A DNA stretch of 59,754 bases from Succinatimonas sp. UBA7265 (GTDB taxonomy: Bacteria; Pseudomonadota; Gammaproteobacteria; Enterobacterales; Succinivibrionaceae): assembly GCA_002473165.1 (NCBI GenBank), contig DKSD01000048.1, positions 1-59,754 of the forward strand. Direction: 5' to 3'. A program made the position numbers and the translations under genes. The first letter of the stretch is position 1. Every line of letters starts with the position of its first letter. Below the pieces are notes generated by a model. The model was given only the letters and a program-made list of their open reading frames with translations, searched no databases and was not told the DNA's origin. Of the stretch, positions 51,872 to 58,600 are shown in pieces.

Positions 51872-53108
51872 GAGCGCAGTTATCCCAAATAAGTCTTTCG
51901 TCAAATTCAGATGCGGCAAACATCGTCAGCATCACCACGAGGCAGAACGTCACGATCGCCATGCCCGGCGAAATGGTAAGCAGCCCGCCCATGCGCACGG
52001 CCGTGGACATAATGATCACCACGAAGACGTCGATCATCGACCATTTGCCGATGAATTCAACGATCCGGTACAAAACGCTGAGCAGCCGCGGATGCGTGAT
52101 CGAGCCTTTCTTAACGCAAATCATCAGGTAGCTTACCGCCAGGATTTTAAACGCCGGAATAAACAGCGAGGCCAAAACCACGACCGAGGCGACAAACCAT
52201 GACCCCATGTCCCACAGCGAGATCACGCCTTCGACGATGTTGGAGCCGGTCTCAGAACCCATATAGTCGGTGAACATGATCGGGTAAAGATTTGAAGGCA
52301 GGAACAGCACCGCCGCAGCCAGGATCAGCGCCGCTGTGCGCTGGCCCCACATCCGCTGCCTGAACCGGTTTTTCGCCCCGCAGCGCGGGCAGCTGCTCTC
52401 GCCTCCCTGGTGGCGGTACATCAGGCCGCAGCTGCGGCATACGACGATCCCTTGATCTGAACCGCGCGCGCCTGAGTCGAGCTGCAAATCCTGCTGAGTG
52501 CGATAAAGCTCCCAGATCCTTGCAGGCCTAAACCGCAGCCAGCACCAGATCAGGATGCAGCTGAAAAACATGGCGATGAAGAATCCCGCATGGAAACTGA
52601 CATCAGCAAGCTGGGTCAGCTTTACGAGGCTCACGGCCACTCCCAGCACGAACACGTCGATCATGGTAAAGCGGTGGCACACGGAATAAAGCTTCGCCGC
52701 CATCCTGCCCGGCCTGAAAGCGAAGAAACCTGTCAGCATGGCTATTGCCAGCAGATAAATCGGGAAAACAAAGGTAACCAGCACAAAGATCCCCAGCAGC
52801 AGATGCTCCTGGGAGAGCACGGAGATTATGGTGGCCAAAGACATGGAGGCGCTGACGCCCGCGGCGCCTACACTCATAAAAGGGATGTTAAGGCTGCATA
52901 CAAGCATCAGCAGCGCGGAAAAAGCCATCACGGCGATATGGGAGAGCGGCACTTCGCGCGCCGGGCGCAGCAGCGCCCCGCACACCGGACAGCGGCATTG
53001 CAGCCCCTCTGAGGCGTCAGGCAGTTCCACGACGCTGTCGCAGCAAGGACAGACCACCGTTTTTACCGCTGCCCGGAGTGCGCTGTTGTCACGTTCATGG
53101 TCCTGCAA
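51864..53108 (-). CDS. pqiA: PqiA, inner-membrane partner of PqiB
   Basis: A 414-residue polytopic membrane protein of two similar halves, each opening with a zinc ribbon: CPCCD...CPVCG near residues 20-43 and CRSCG...CPRCG near residues 225-243. Each is followed by four hydrophobic segments. This is the PqiA layout; the protein is the inner-membrane entry of the Pqi lipid transport route. The start is TTG at 53108, supported by GGCAGGAGC seven bases before it. The gene leads pqiABC. In enterics the operon responds to membrane and redox stress (SoxS), but no SoxS site is evident here. Confidence 0.9.
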   Translation of the reverse strand: MQDHERDNSALRAAVKTVVCPCCDSVVELPDASEGLQCRCPVCGALLRPAREVPLSHIAVMAFSALLMLVCSLNIPFMSVGAAGVSASMSLATIISVLSQEHLLLGIFVLVTFVFPIYLLAIAMLTGFFAFRPGRMAAKLYSVCHRFTMIDVFVLGVAVSLVKLTQLADVSFHAGFFIAMFFSCILIWCWLRFRPARIWELYRTQQDLQLDSGARGSDQGIVVCRSCGLMYRHQGGESSCPRCGAKNRFRQRMWGQRTAALILAAAVLFLPSNLYPIMFTDYMGSETGSNIVEGVISLWDMGSWFVASVVVLASLFIPAFKILAVSYLMICVKKGSITHPRLLSVLYRIVEFIGKWSMIDVFVVIIMSTAVRMGGLLTISPGMAIVTFCLVVMLTMFAASEFDERLIWDNCAHD

Positions 53109-53391
53109 TTACGGCTCCTGCCAAAGTCTCAAATGATAAAAGGGGCACACAGCAATTTTAAAGCATGCCGGCGCCTGCCCATTCCCTGTAAAACCGCCAG
53201 CCTTAGGCGCGAAAAAACAGACAGCAATAAAACCGCGCGATTTTTGCCTGTACAGCCATAAGCATTTTTTAAACTTATTGGAATTTAGCCGCAATAAAAC
53301 GCTTAGTCAAGCGACTAATTCTACACAAGACGTATAAATATCAAGTAAAATCAATATCTTTTGAATATTCTTGTGAGAACTGGCAGAAACG
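53109..53391. other. Gap between pqiA and nrdG
   Basis: About 280 bases, AT-rich toward nrdG, with no gene. It should contain the pqiABC promoter and holds the candidate nrdG terminator at 53293-53313. A pair of direct AATATCAA/AATCAATATC-like repeats near 53337-53360 has no obvious role. Confidence 0.4.
53293..53313 (-). terminator. Candidate terminator of the nrd operon
   Basis: On the minus strand CGCTT-GACT-AAGCG is followed by TTTTATTG, about 80 bases after the nrdG stop. The stem is only 5 bp, so confidence is moderate. Confidence 0.45.
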
Positions 53392-53916
53392 TCAGTGAAA
53401 ACCTTCTGCGAGCACCGGAGCCCCGGCCTTTAAGGATTTTTGCACGTCGATGATGCGCTGATTGGATGAGCCCCGAAAATCCAGTTCCAATGACTTTTTC
53501 TCAAGGACAAAAGGACCGTCCACCAGGATGTCCAGCTGCTTTAGGAGTTCAAAGCGTTGCGGATCCCGGATGAGCTTTTCATAAGTGAATCCGGTGTAGG
53601 ACCACACCGACATGCCGAGGTGTTTGGCGGCTTTGGCAAATTCAGCGAGCGGAAGTGGCTGCATAAAGGGCTCACCGCCTGAGAAAGTCACGCCGCTGAG
53701 CAGCGGATCGCTTATGAACTCATCATAAAGGCGGCTGAGCTTTACCTCGACTCCGCCTTTAAAATCCCATGACTGGGGGTTGTGGCAGCCTTTGCAGTGA
53801 AAGGGGCATCCCTGGGCAAAAATCACATAACGGATCCCGGTGCCGTCTACAACAGATTCCTGGAGGGCTCCGGCGATCCGCAGGGTTAGCTTGTCAAGGA
53901 TGTCCCGGTCATTCAT
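53392..53916 (-). CDS. nrdG: Anaerobic ribonucleotide reductase activating enzyme
   Basis: Radical-SAM enzyme that abstracts a hydrogen from the glycine of NrdD to make its glycyl radical. The 174-residue protein has the cluster motif CPFHCKGCHNP (Cys-x3-Cys-x2-Cys, about 37-44), followed by TFSGGEPFMQPLPL, the SAM-binding GGE motif. It lies 14 bases after the small glycyl-radical gene, its presumed direct substrate. The whole set is transcribed in the order nrdD, radical domain, nrdG. Confidence 0.94.
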   Translation of the reverse strand: MNDRDILDKLTLRIAGALQESVVDGTGIRYVIFAQGCPFHCKGCHNPQSWDFKGGVEVKLSRLYDEFISDPLLSGVTFSGGEPFMQPLPLAEFAKAAKHLGMSVWSYTGFTYEKLIRDPQRFELLKQLDILVDGPFVLEKKSLELDFRGSSNQRIIDVQKSLKAGAPVLAEGFH

Positions 53917-53930
53917 CGCTAAAAAGCGGA

Positions 53931-54089
53931 TCAGACATGCATGTGCTTGACGCGATCGTTAACTTCGGCGCGCTTGGCATCATTAAAGCGATCGAGGGTG
54001 CCCACGAGGTAGCCGGTGACCCTGCGGATACGCTCAAACTTAACACCCTCGCCGACAACGCCGTTGTGAGCATGTAATCTGGTCTGCAT
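53931..54089 (-). CDS. Separate glycyl-radical domain of anaerobic ribonucleotide reductase
   Basis: A 52-codon gene whose product contains FERIRRVTGYLVGTLDRF followed by NDAKRAEVNDRVKH. This is the C-terminal glycyl-radical segment of class III reductases; the radical-bearing Gly is Gly26 in RVTGY. In all NrdD proteins I know, this segment is fused to the end of the large chain. Here it has its own ATG and a strong ribosome binding site (AAGGAG, 9 bases upstream) and lies 53 bases after the nrdD stop. The N-terminal 20 residues include GEGVKFERIRR, parallel to the last part of the large NrdD (GEGVSIEHLRR). By analogy with GrcA/YfiD, which supplies a spare radical domain to pyruvate formate-lyase, it probably docks into NrdD and is activated by NrdG. 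Confidence 0.88.
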   Translation of the reverse strand: MQTRLHAHNGVVGEGVKFERIRRVTGYLVGTLDRFNDAKRAEVNDRVKHMHV

Positions 54090-54142
54090 ATTAAAATACT
54101 CCTTTTTAACCTTATATATTTGTTAATAAAAACTTTTTAACA

Positions 54143-56404
54143 TTAAAGAATGCAACTGGTATCAACACCGATGCGCCTTAAGTGCTCAATGGAGACGCCT
54201 TCGCCGTCACGCCTGCCGCAACGCGGGCACACGTCGTTGATCACGCCGACGTAATTGCACACCGGGCAGCGATCCACCGGGTGGTTTATAGAGCCGTAGC
54301 CGACACCGCAGTCGCGCATGTAAAGGATCACCTTCTCAAAGGCGTCAACATTCTTCGTCAGATCGCCGTCAAGCTCGACATACGAAATGGCGCCGGCGTT
54401 GCACAGCTCGTGGTAAGGCCCTTCAATGCGGATCTTGTCAGCCGCTGAGATGTCGTAATACACCGGAACGTGGAAGCTGTTCGTGTAATAAGCGCGGTCG
54501 GTAACTCCTGGGATCTTGCCGTAGAGCTTCTGATCGATCTTCACAAAGCGCCCTGACAGACCTTCTGCCGGGGTGGAGAAGAGCGAGAAATTCAGCCCGG
54601 TGTCGCGGGTGTGCTTGTCGGTAAGCTCGCGCATGTGGGAGATGATTTCCATGCCCAGTTTGTTGGACTTGTCGCTCTCGCCATGGTGTTTGCCCACCAG
54701 CGCTTTGAGGCACTCGGCAAGGCCGATGAAGCCTACGGACATGGTTCCGTTCTTAATGATGTCCTCGATAAAGTCATCAGGCTCAAGCTTGTCTGAATCG
54801 ATCCAGACACCCTGCCCCATCAGGAACGGGTAATTGAGCACGCGCTTCTTGGCAATGATGTTGAAACGATCCATCAGCTGGTCGAAGATCATGTAAACGA
54901 GCTTGTCCAGCGACTCGTAGAAGCGGCTGATAGAGCCGTGAGCTTCAATGCCCAGGCGCGGCAGGTTGACTGTCGTGAATGACAGATTGCCGCGGCCGGG
55001 GATGACTTCCTTGGTTTTGTCGTAGTCGTTGGAAACGACGCGAGTGCGGCAGCCCATCAGCGCCACCTCAGTCTCAGGATGGCCGGGTTTGTAGTACTTG
55101 AGGTTGTACGGGGCGTCGAGGAACGAGAAATTCGGGAACAGGCGCTTGGCTGAAACCTTGCACGCCAGGCGGAACAGATCATAGTTAGGCTCGCCTTTTT
55201 TGGTATTGATGCCGTTCTTGACCTTGAAGATCTGCACCGGGAAAATCGGGGTCTCCCCGCCGCCTAAACCGGCTTCAGTGGCCAAAAGCACATTCTTGAT
55301 CACCATGCGCTGCTCAGCGGTGGTGCCGGTTCCGTAGTTGACGGATGAGAACGGCACCTGCGCGCCGGCGCGGGACTGCATGGAGTTCAAATTGTGGATC
55401 AGGGCCTCCATGGCCTGGAAGGTCTCGCGCTCGGTAAGCTTGTTGGACTCCTCGAACACATAATTCAAATCGCCTTCAATGTCTTTGGAACCGTTGTCAG
55501 CAAGAAGCTTTCTTACCTCAGGCTCAAGTTCCTTGCGCGCCTCGTCGTTCATGACGGTGCCGTGCTTTTCAAACAGCTCGTCGCCGAATTTCTTAAGGGA
55601 GCTGATATCCAGGCCTTCCTTTCGCGCGCAGATCTCGCAGACGCGCCCGATGTGCTTGATATAGGACTTGGCCACATAGGGGCAGAGATCATATTCAAAC
55701 ATCGGGATGGACTGGCCGCCGTGCATGTCATTCTGGTTTGACTGGATGGCAATGCAGCACAAAGCGGCAGCCGACTGGATGGTCTGAGGCTCGCGCAGGA
55801 AACCGTGGCCGGTGGAAAAACCGCGTTTGAACAGCTGCTTTAAGCCGATCTGGCAGCAGTTGATCGTCAGCATGTAGAAGTCGAGATCGTGGATGTGGAT
55901 GTCGCCGCGGGAGTGCGCGAGGGCATGCTCAGGGCGCAGCACATAACGCCTCACATAATCCTTGGAGCCTTCTGAGCCAAAGCGCAGCATCAGGCCCATC
56001 GGAGCGTTGGCGTCGATGTTGGCGTTCTCGCGCTTTAAATCCATGTCCGCGGTGCTCTTGGAGGTGAGATCGCGATAAATCTTTGTGAGATCAGCGTTGT
56101 AAGTACGGGCATTCGTACGGCGCTGGCGGTAGAGGATGAAGTTCTTGGCTTCGTCGGCCAAGCCTTCTTTGATCATGGCTTTTTCAATGAGATCCTGGGT
56201 TCTTTCAACCGTCGGATTCTCAGGCATCTCTTTTTCGATCTCGGCCACGACCATGCCGGTCAGTTTGGCAACCAGTTTCTCGTCTTCTTCGGTGACACCG
56301 TCATCAGGGTGAACTGAGTTAAGCGCCTTGCGAATGGCGTTTGAGATCTTGCCTTCGTTGAAAGCGACCTTGCGTCCGTCTCGTTTGACGATGAAGCGAA
56401 TCAT
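54143..56404 (-). CDS. nrdD: Class III ribonucleoside-triphosphate reductase, large part lacking the glycyl-radical segment
   Basis: Reduces ribonucleotides to deoxyribonucleotides without oxygen. The 753-residue chain has an N-terminal ATP-cone (about 2-95, IRFIVKRDGRKVAFNEGKI) that senses dATP/ATP. The catalytic barrel includes HIHDLDFY, NSMQSRAGAQVPFSSVNYG and MGCRTRV (Cys452 is the candidate thiyl cysteine). A C-terminal zinc ribbon has Cys713, Cys716, Cys726 and Cys729. After GEGVSIEHLRR it ends in IGVDTSCIL and stop, where other NrdD proteins continue RxTGYLxG with the radical glycine. That segment is encoded by the next gene. I start at ATG 56404, with GGAG upstream, ten codons inside the longest frame. 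A hairpin lies just before the start codon. Confidence 0.93.
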   Translation of the reverse strand: MIRFIVKRDGRKVAFNEGKISNAIRKALNSVHPDDGVTEEDEKLVAKLTGMVVAEIEKEMPENPTVERTQDLIEKAMIKEGLADEAKNFILYRQRRTNARTYNADLTKIYRDLTSKSTADMDLKRENANIDANAPMGLMLRFGSEGSKDYVRRYVLRPEHALAHSRGDIHIHDLDFYMLTINCCQIGLKQLFKRGFSTGHGFLREPQTIQSAAALCCIAIQSNQNDMHGGQSIPMFEYDLCPYVAKSYIKHIGRVCEICARKEGLDISSLKKFGDELFEKHGTVMNDEARKELEPEVRKLLADNGSKDIEGDLNYVFEESNKLTERETFQAMEALIHNLNSMQSRAGAQVPFSSVNYGTGTTAEQRMVIKNVLLATEAGLGGGETPIFPVQIFKVKNGINTKKGEPNYDLFRLACKVSAKRLFPNFSFLDAPYNLKYYKPGHPETEVALMGCRTRVVSNDYDKTKEVIPGRGNLSFTTVNLPRLGIEAHGSISRFYESLDKLVYMIFDQLMDRFNIIAKKRVLNYPFLMGQGVWIDSDKLEPDDFIEDIIKNGTMSVGFIGLAECLKALVGKHHGESDKSNKLGMEIISHMRELTDKHTRDTGLNFSLFSTPAEGLSGRFVKIDQKLYGKIPGVTDRAYYTNSFHVPVYYDISAADKIRIEGPYHELCNAGAISYVELDGDLTKNVDAFEKVILYMRDCGVGYGSINHPVDRCPVCNYVGVINDVCPRCGRRDGEGVSIEHLRRIGVDTSCIL

Positions 56405-56410
56405 GAAAAA

Positions 56411-56445
56411 CTGTCTCCGTTGCTGTTTCAGCAAGTTACGGACAG
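56411..56445 (-). promoter_or_regulatory. Leader hairpin abutting the nrdD start codon
   Basis: On the minus strand CTGTC pairs with GACAG, enclosing TGCTG-aaa-CAGCA. The GGAG ribosome binding site lies in the 3' arm and T5 then C follow, directly before ATG. It may hide the ribosome binding site or act as an attenuator. A second inverted repeat, GACTATC/GATAGTC (56445-56471), lies just upstream. Confidence 0.4.
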
Positions 56446-56478
56446 ACTATCCCTCTTCAAGTTCGATAGTCATTTAAC

Positions 56479-56500
56479 TTACTGATAAATAATATTTTTA
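56479..56500. repeat. AT-rich 22-mer, copy A (nrdD/earP gap)
   Basis: A sequence with the core TGATAAATAA, a variable base, then ATTTTTA. It matches copy B at 57697-57718 in 20 of 22 positions. Copy A lies upstream of the earP leader ORF (and of nrdD), copy B upstream of efp. TTGAT resembles an FNR half-site, but the second half is poor. Confidence 0.45.
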
Positions 56501-56531
56501 ATCATTTAAGCCTGATTGGCTAAAGGATATT

Positions 56532-56594
56532 ATGACCAAAAGATCCGCCGTTACAAGGAATATACTTTTAATGAATTTGCCCCCTGATCCTTGA
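56532..56594 (+). CDS. Leader peptide ORF of earP ending Pro-Pro-Asp-Pro
   Basis: A 20-codon frame with ATG at 56532, preceded at good distance by AAAGGA, ending in ...MNLPPDP and UGA at 56592-56594. Pro-Pro-Asp is a known EF-P-dependent stall motif, and a terminal Asp-Pro before stop is known to slow termination. The ORF stands 36 bases upstream of earP, whose product activates EF-P. The stop codon is one base from the 5' arm of a hairpin that encloses the earP start. I infer a translational leader that senses active EF-P. It is too short for homology, so the evidence is arrangement only. Confidence 0.5.
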   Translation: MTKRSAVTRNILLMNLPPDP

Positions 56595-56654
56595 CACGGA
56601 TTAAACGTCCTGAGATTGCACAGAAAAAAAATGATCGACATTTTCTGCACCGTG
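56595..56654 (+). promoter_or_regulatory. Hairpin enclosing the earP start codon
   Basis: Outer arms CACGG (56595-56599) and CCGTG (56650-56654), inner arms CAGAAAA (56621-56627) and TTTTCTG (56641-56647); the earP ATG (56631-56633) is in the inner loop. A ribosome held at the leader stop codon would cover the CACGG arm. Confidence 0.45.
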
Positions 56655-57692
56655 ATTGATAACTACGGTGACATAGGATTCAGCCTCAGGCTGGCTCGGA
56701 GCCTTGTCCAAAAAGGTGTACAAGTCAATCTTTTTACTGACAATTTAGGCAAGTGTCGGGACATTTCCAGTCAGGATGACCTCACAGCAAAACTGCTTAA
56801 GATAGCGCCCTGGCCTGATCCCGGCGCCTATGAACCTGCTCCCGCAGTGATCGAAGCTTTCTCCTGCAGGCTCCCTGAGGAAATCACCAAAAAGCTCAAA
56901 AGCGCCCGGGCGCTCGTCATCGAGCTTGACTATCTGACCGCGGAAAAATTCGCTGAGGACTGCCATCTGGTCTCATCATCAGCCGACTGCGCCAACAGCT
57001 ACTTTTTCTTTCCCGGCTTTACGGCAAAGACAGGCGGGCTCATCGCAGAAGAGGGGTTTCGCACCAAAATCTCCGCTTTAAACAAAGCGCCAAGGCTTGC
57101 TGATCCGGTGAAGGCAAGCCTGTTTTCCTATATGAATCCCTGCCTTAAACCGCTGCTCGGGCTTTTTAAGCAATCCAGGCGCCGTTTTGAATTTACGGTC
57201 TTCGAGGGGCTGGCGCAGCAAAATCTGGAGGAGATCTATAAGAGGAAATTTACCAAAGAGGATGTTTTCACCGACGGAAATCTCAGCTTTTGCTGCACCG
57301 GCATGTGCGATCAGCAGCGCTATGACGAAGTCCTGCTTTCAAGCGACATAAATTTTGTCAGGGGCGAGGATTCGATCGTCAGGGCAATGCTCAGCGGGAA
57401 AATCTTCATCTGGCAAATCTACAGGCAGTCTGAAAACACCCATATTAAAAAACTGCGCTCTTTTTTTGAGTGCATCCGCGAACACACACCGTCAGAAGCG
57501 CTCGACAAGGTGCTCCGCCTGCACCTTGCCTATAACGGGATCCCAGAGGATCTTGATGATATTCAAATTGATGATTTGCTTAACCAATGGGCGCAAATGT
57601 GCAGGAACTGGTCTGATTACCTGATGGCCATGAAACCGCTTCAGGATCAGCTTTTGGAATTCATCAAGTCCAAAGGGATACTGGTATCGTAG
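56631..57692 (+). CDS. earP: EF-P arginine rhamnosyltransferase EarP
   Basis: Transfers rhamnose from dTDP-L-rhamnose to Arg32 of EF-P, activating it to rescue ribosomes at polyproline stretches. The 353-residue protein opens with MIDIFCTVIDNYGDIGFSLRLAR; the Asp in DNYGDIG is the family's catalytic-site motif. The later FSYMNPCLKPLL, VRGEDSIVRA and IYRQSENTHI-type segments (reads WQIYRQSENTHI) bind the sugar nucleotide. The start is ATG 56631; a TTG five codons upstream adds nothing conserved. No clear Shine-Dalgarno is present, only an A-run. efp lies 294 bases downstream, the common pairing, and carries the matching arginine. Confidence 0.93.
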   Translation: MIDIFCTVIDNYGDIGFSLRLARSLVQKGVQVNLFTDNLGKCRDISSQDDLTAKLLKIAPWPDPGAYEPAPAVIEAFSCRLPEEITKKLKSARALVIELDYLTAEKFAEDCHLVSSSADCANSYFFFPGFTAKTGGLIAEEGFRTKISALNKAPRLADPVKASLFSYMNPCLKPLLGLFKQSRRRFEFTVFEGLAQQNLEEIYKRKFTKEDVFTDGNLSFCCTGMCDQQRYDEVLLSSDINFVRGEDSIVRAMLSGKIFIWQIYRQSENTHIKKLRSFFECIREHTPSEALDKVLRLHLAYNGIPEDLDDIQIDDLLNQWAQMCRNWSDYLMAMKPLQDQLLEFIKSKGILVS

Positions 57693-57696
57693 TTAT

Positions 57697-57718
57697 TTAT
57701 TGATAAATAAAATTTTTA
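57697..57718. repeat. AT-rich 22-mer, copy B (upstream of efp)
   Basis: Second copy of the element at 56479-56500, beginning 4 bases after the earP stop and ending 36 bases before the efp extended -10. It could be a shared regulator site for earP and efp. Confidence 0.45.
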
Positions 57719-57754
57719 TCTTAAATAACCTAGATAATTATTCATAAATTCATC

Positions 57755-57763
57755 TGCTATAAT
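57755..57763 (+). promoter_or_regulatory. Extended -10 promoter of efp
   Basis: TGCTATAAT is a consensus extended -10. Transcription would start near 57770, giving a leader of about 217 bases. The leader has several short inverted repeats (CAGGC/GCCTG at about 57801-57817, GCCTG/CAGGC at about 57850-57873, GAGCC/GGCTC at about 57885-57908) and an 18-codon frame from 57783. Confidence 0.6.
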
Positions 57764-57986
57764 ACGGCGATCAGTTTTTGGGATGGTTCTGATGTCACAG
57801 GCCTGCAAGCCTGAGGGCATTGTTCCCGAACTTTCTTAGCGCTCCCTGCCTGCCGGTAAATCAGGCGGCTGCCGGAACGAACAGAGCCAAGTCAGCAGCT
57901 TCGGCTCGCCAATGTATTTTTTATAAACAGGAGACGCAGTTTTACCTGTGCGTTCGCAGCGGCAGGGACGGCTGCATGATATTCAG

Positions 57987-58550
57987 ATGAAATTAGCCCA
58001 GGAAGTCAGAGCCGGCAACGTGATCATGGTTGACGGAAACCCCATGGTCGTTCAGAAGGCCGAGTACAGCAAGTCAGGCCGTAACGCTGCCGTCGTTAAG
58101 ATGAAACTGAAGAACCTGCTCTCTGACGCCGGAACCGAAAAAGTGTTCCGCGCCGACGACCGCCTTGAAGATGTGGTTCTTGAGCATAAGGATTGCACTT
58201 ACTCTTACTTCAACGATCCGTTCTATGTCTTCATGGACGAAGACTTCAACCAGTATGAAGTCGACAAGGGAAGCATGGGCGATGTGGTCAACTACATCGT
58301 TGACGGCATGGAAGACGTCTGCCAGGTTACCTTCTATAACGGCAAAGCCATCAGCGTCGAACTGCCGATCACCATCATCAGGGAAGTAGAGTACACCGAA
58401 CCTGCTGTCCGCGGCGACACCTCAGGCAAAGTCACCAAGCCTGCAAAGCTTGCCGGCACCGGTTATGTGCTTTCTGTTCCTGAGTTCGTCAACAACGGCG
58501 ACAAGATCGAGATCGACACTCGCACGAACGAGTTCAAGAAACGCGCCTGA
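57987..58550 (+). CDS. efp: Elongation factor P (arginine-modified type)
   Basis: Binds the ribosomal E site and helps form peptide bonds at consecutive prolines. The 187-residue protein starts MKLAQEVRAGNVIMVDG. The tip loop KSGRNAAVVK carries Arg32, the residue EarP rhamnosylates; lysine-type EF-P has Lys here. Three domains follow in normal order, ending in the DKIEIDTRTNEF motif. A start at GTG 57948 is in frame but would add 13 residues absent from the family. The ATG lacks a Shine-Dalgarno but overlaps (ATGA) the stop of a four-codon frame from 57976, which may couple its translation. A terminator follows. Confidence 0.95.
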   Translation: MKLAQEVRAGNVIMVDGNPMVVQKAEYSKSGRNAAVVKMKLKNLLSDAGTEKVFRADDRLEDVVLEHKDCTYSYFNDPFYVFMDEDFNQYEVDKGSMGDVVNYIVDGMEDVCQVTFYNGKAISVELPITIIREVEYTEPAVRGDTSGKVTKPAKLAGTGYVLSVPEFVNNGDKIEIDTRTNEFKKRA

Positions 58551-58568
58551 TTTAATCAGCCATTTGGT

Positions 58569-58600
58569 AAAAGGCCATGCTAAACAGCACGGCCTTTTAT
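58569..58600. terminator. Terminator between efp and the convergent transporter gene
   Basis: AAAAGGCC-a-TGCT around AAAC pairs with AGCA-c-GGCCTTTT, followed by ATTTTG. It works on both strands, though on the minus strand its left part lies after the transporter stop. Confidence 0.85.

Noticed and set aside
51872..51919. Longer start for pqiB
   Set aside because: The added residues lie inside pqiA; ATG 51871 gives the usual N-terminus before the transmembrane helix.
57948..57986. GTG start 13 codons upstream for efp
   Set aside because: EF-P homology begins at MKLAQ, and the extension is absent from the family.
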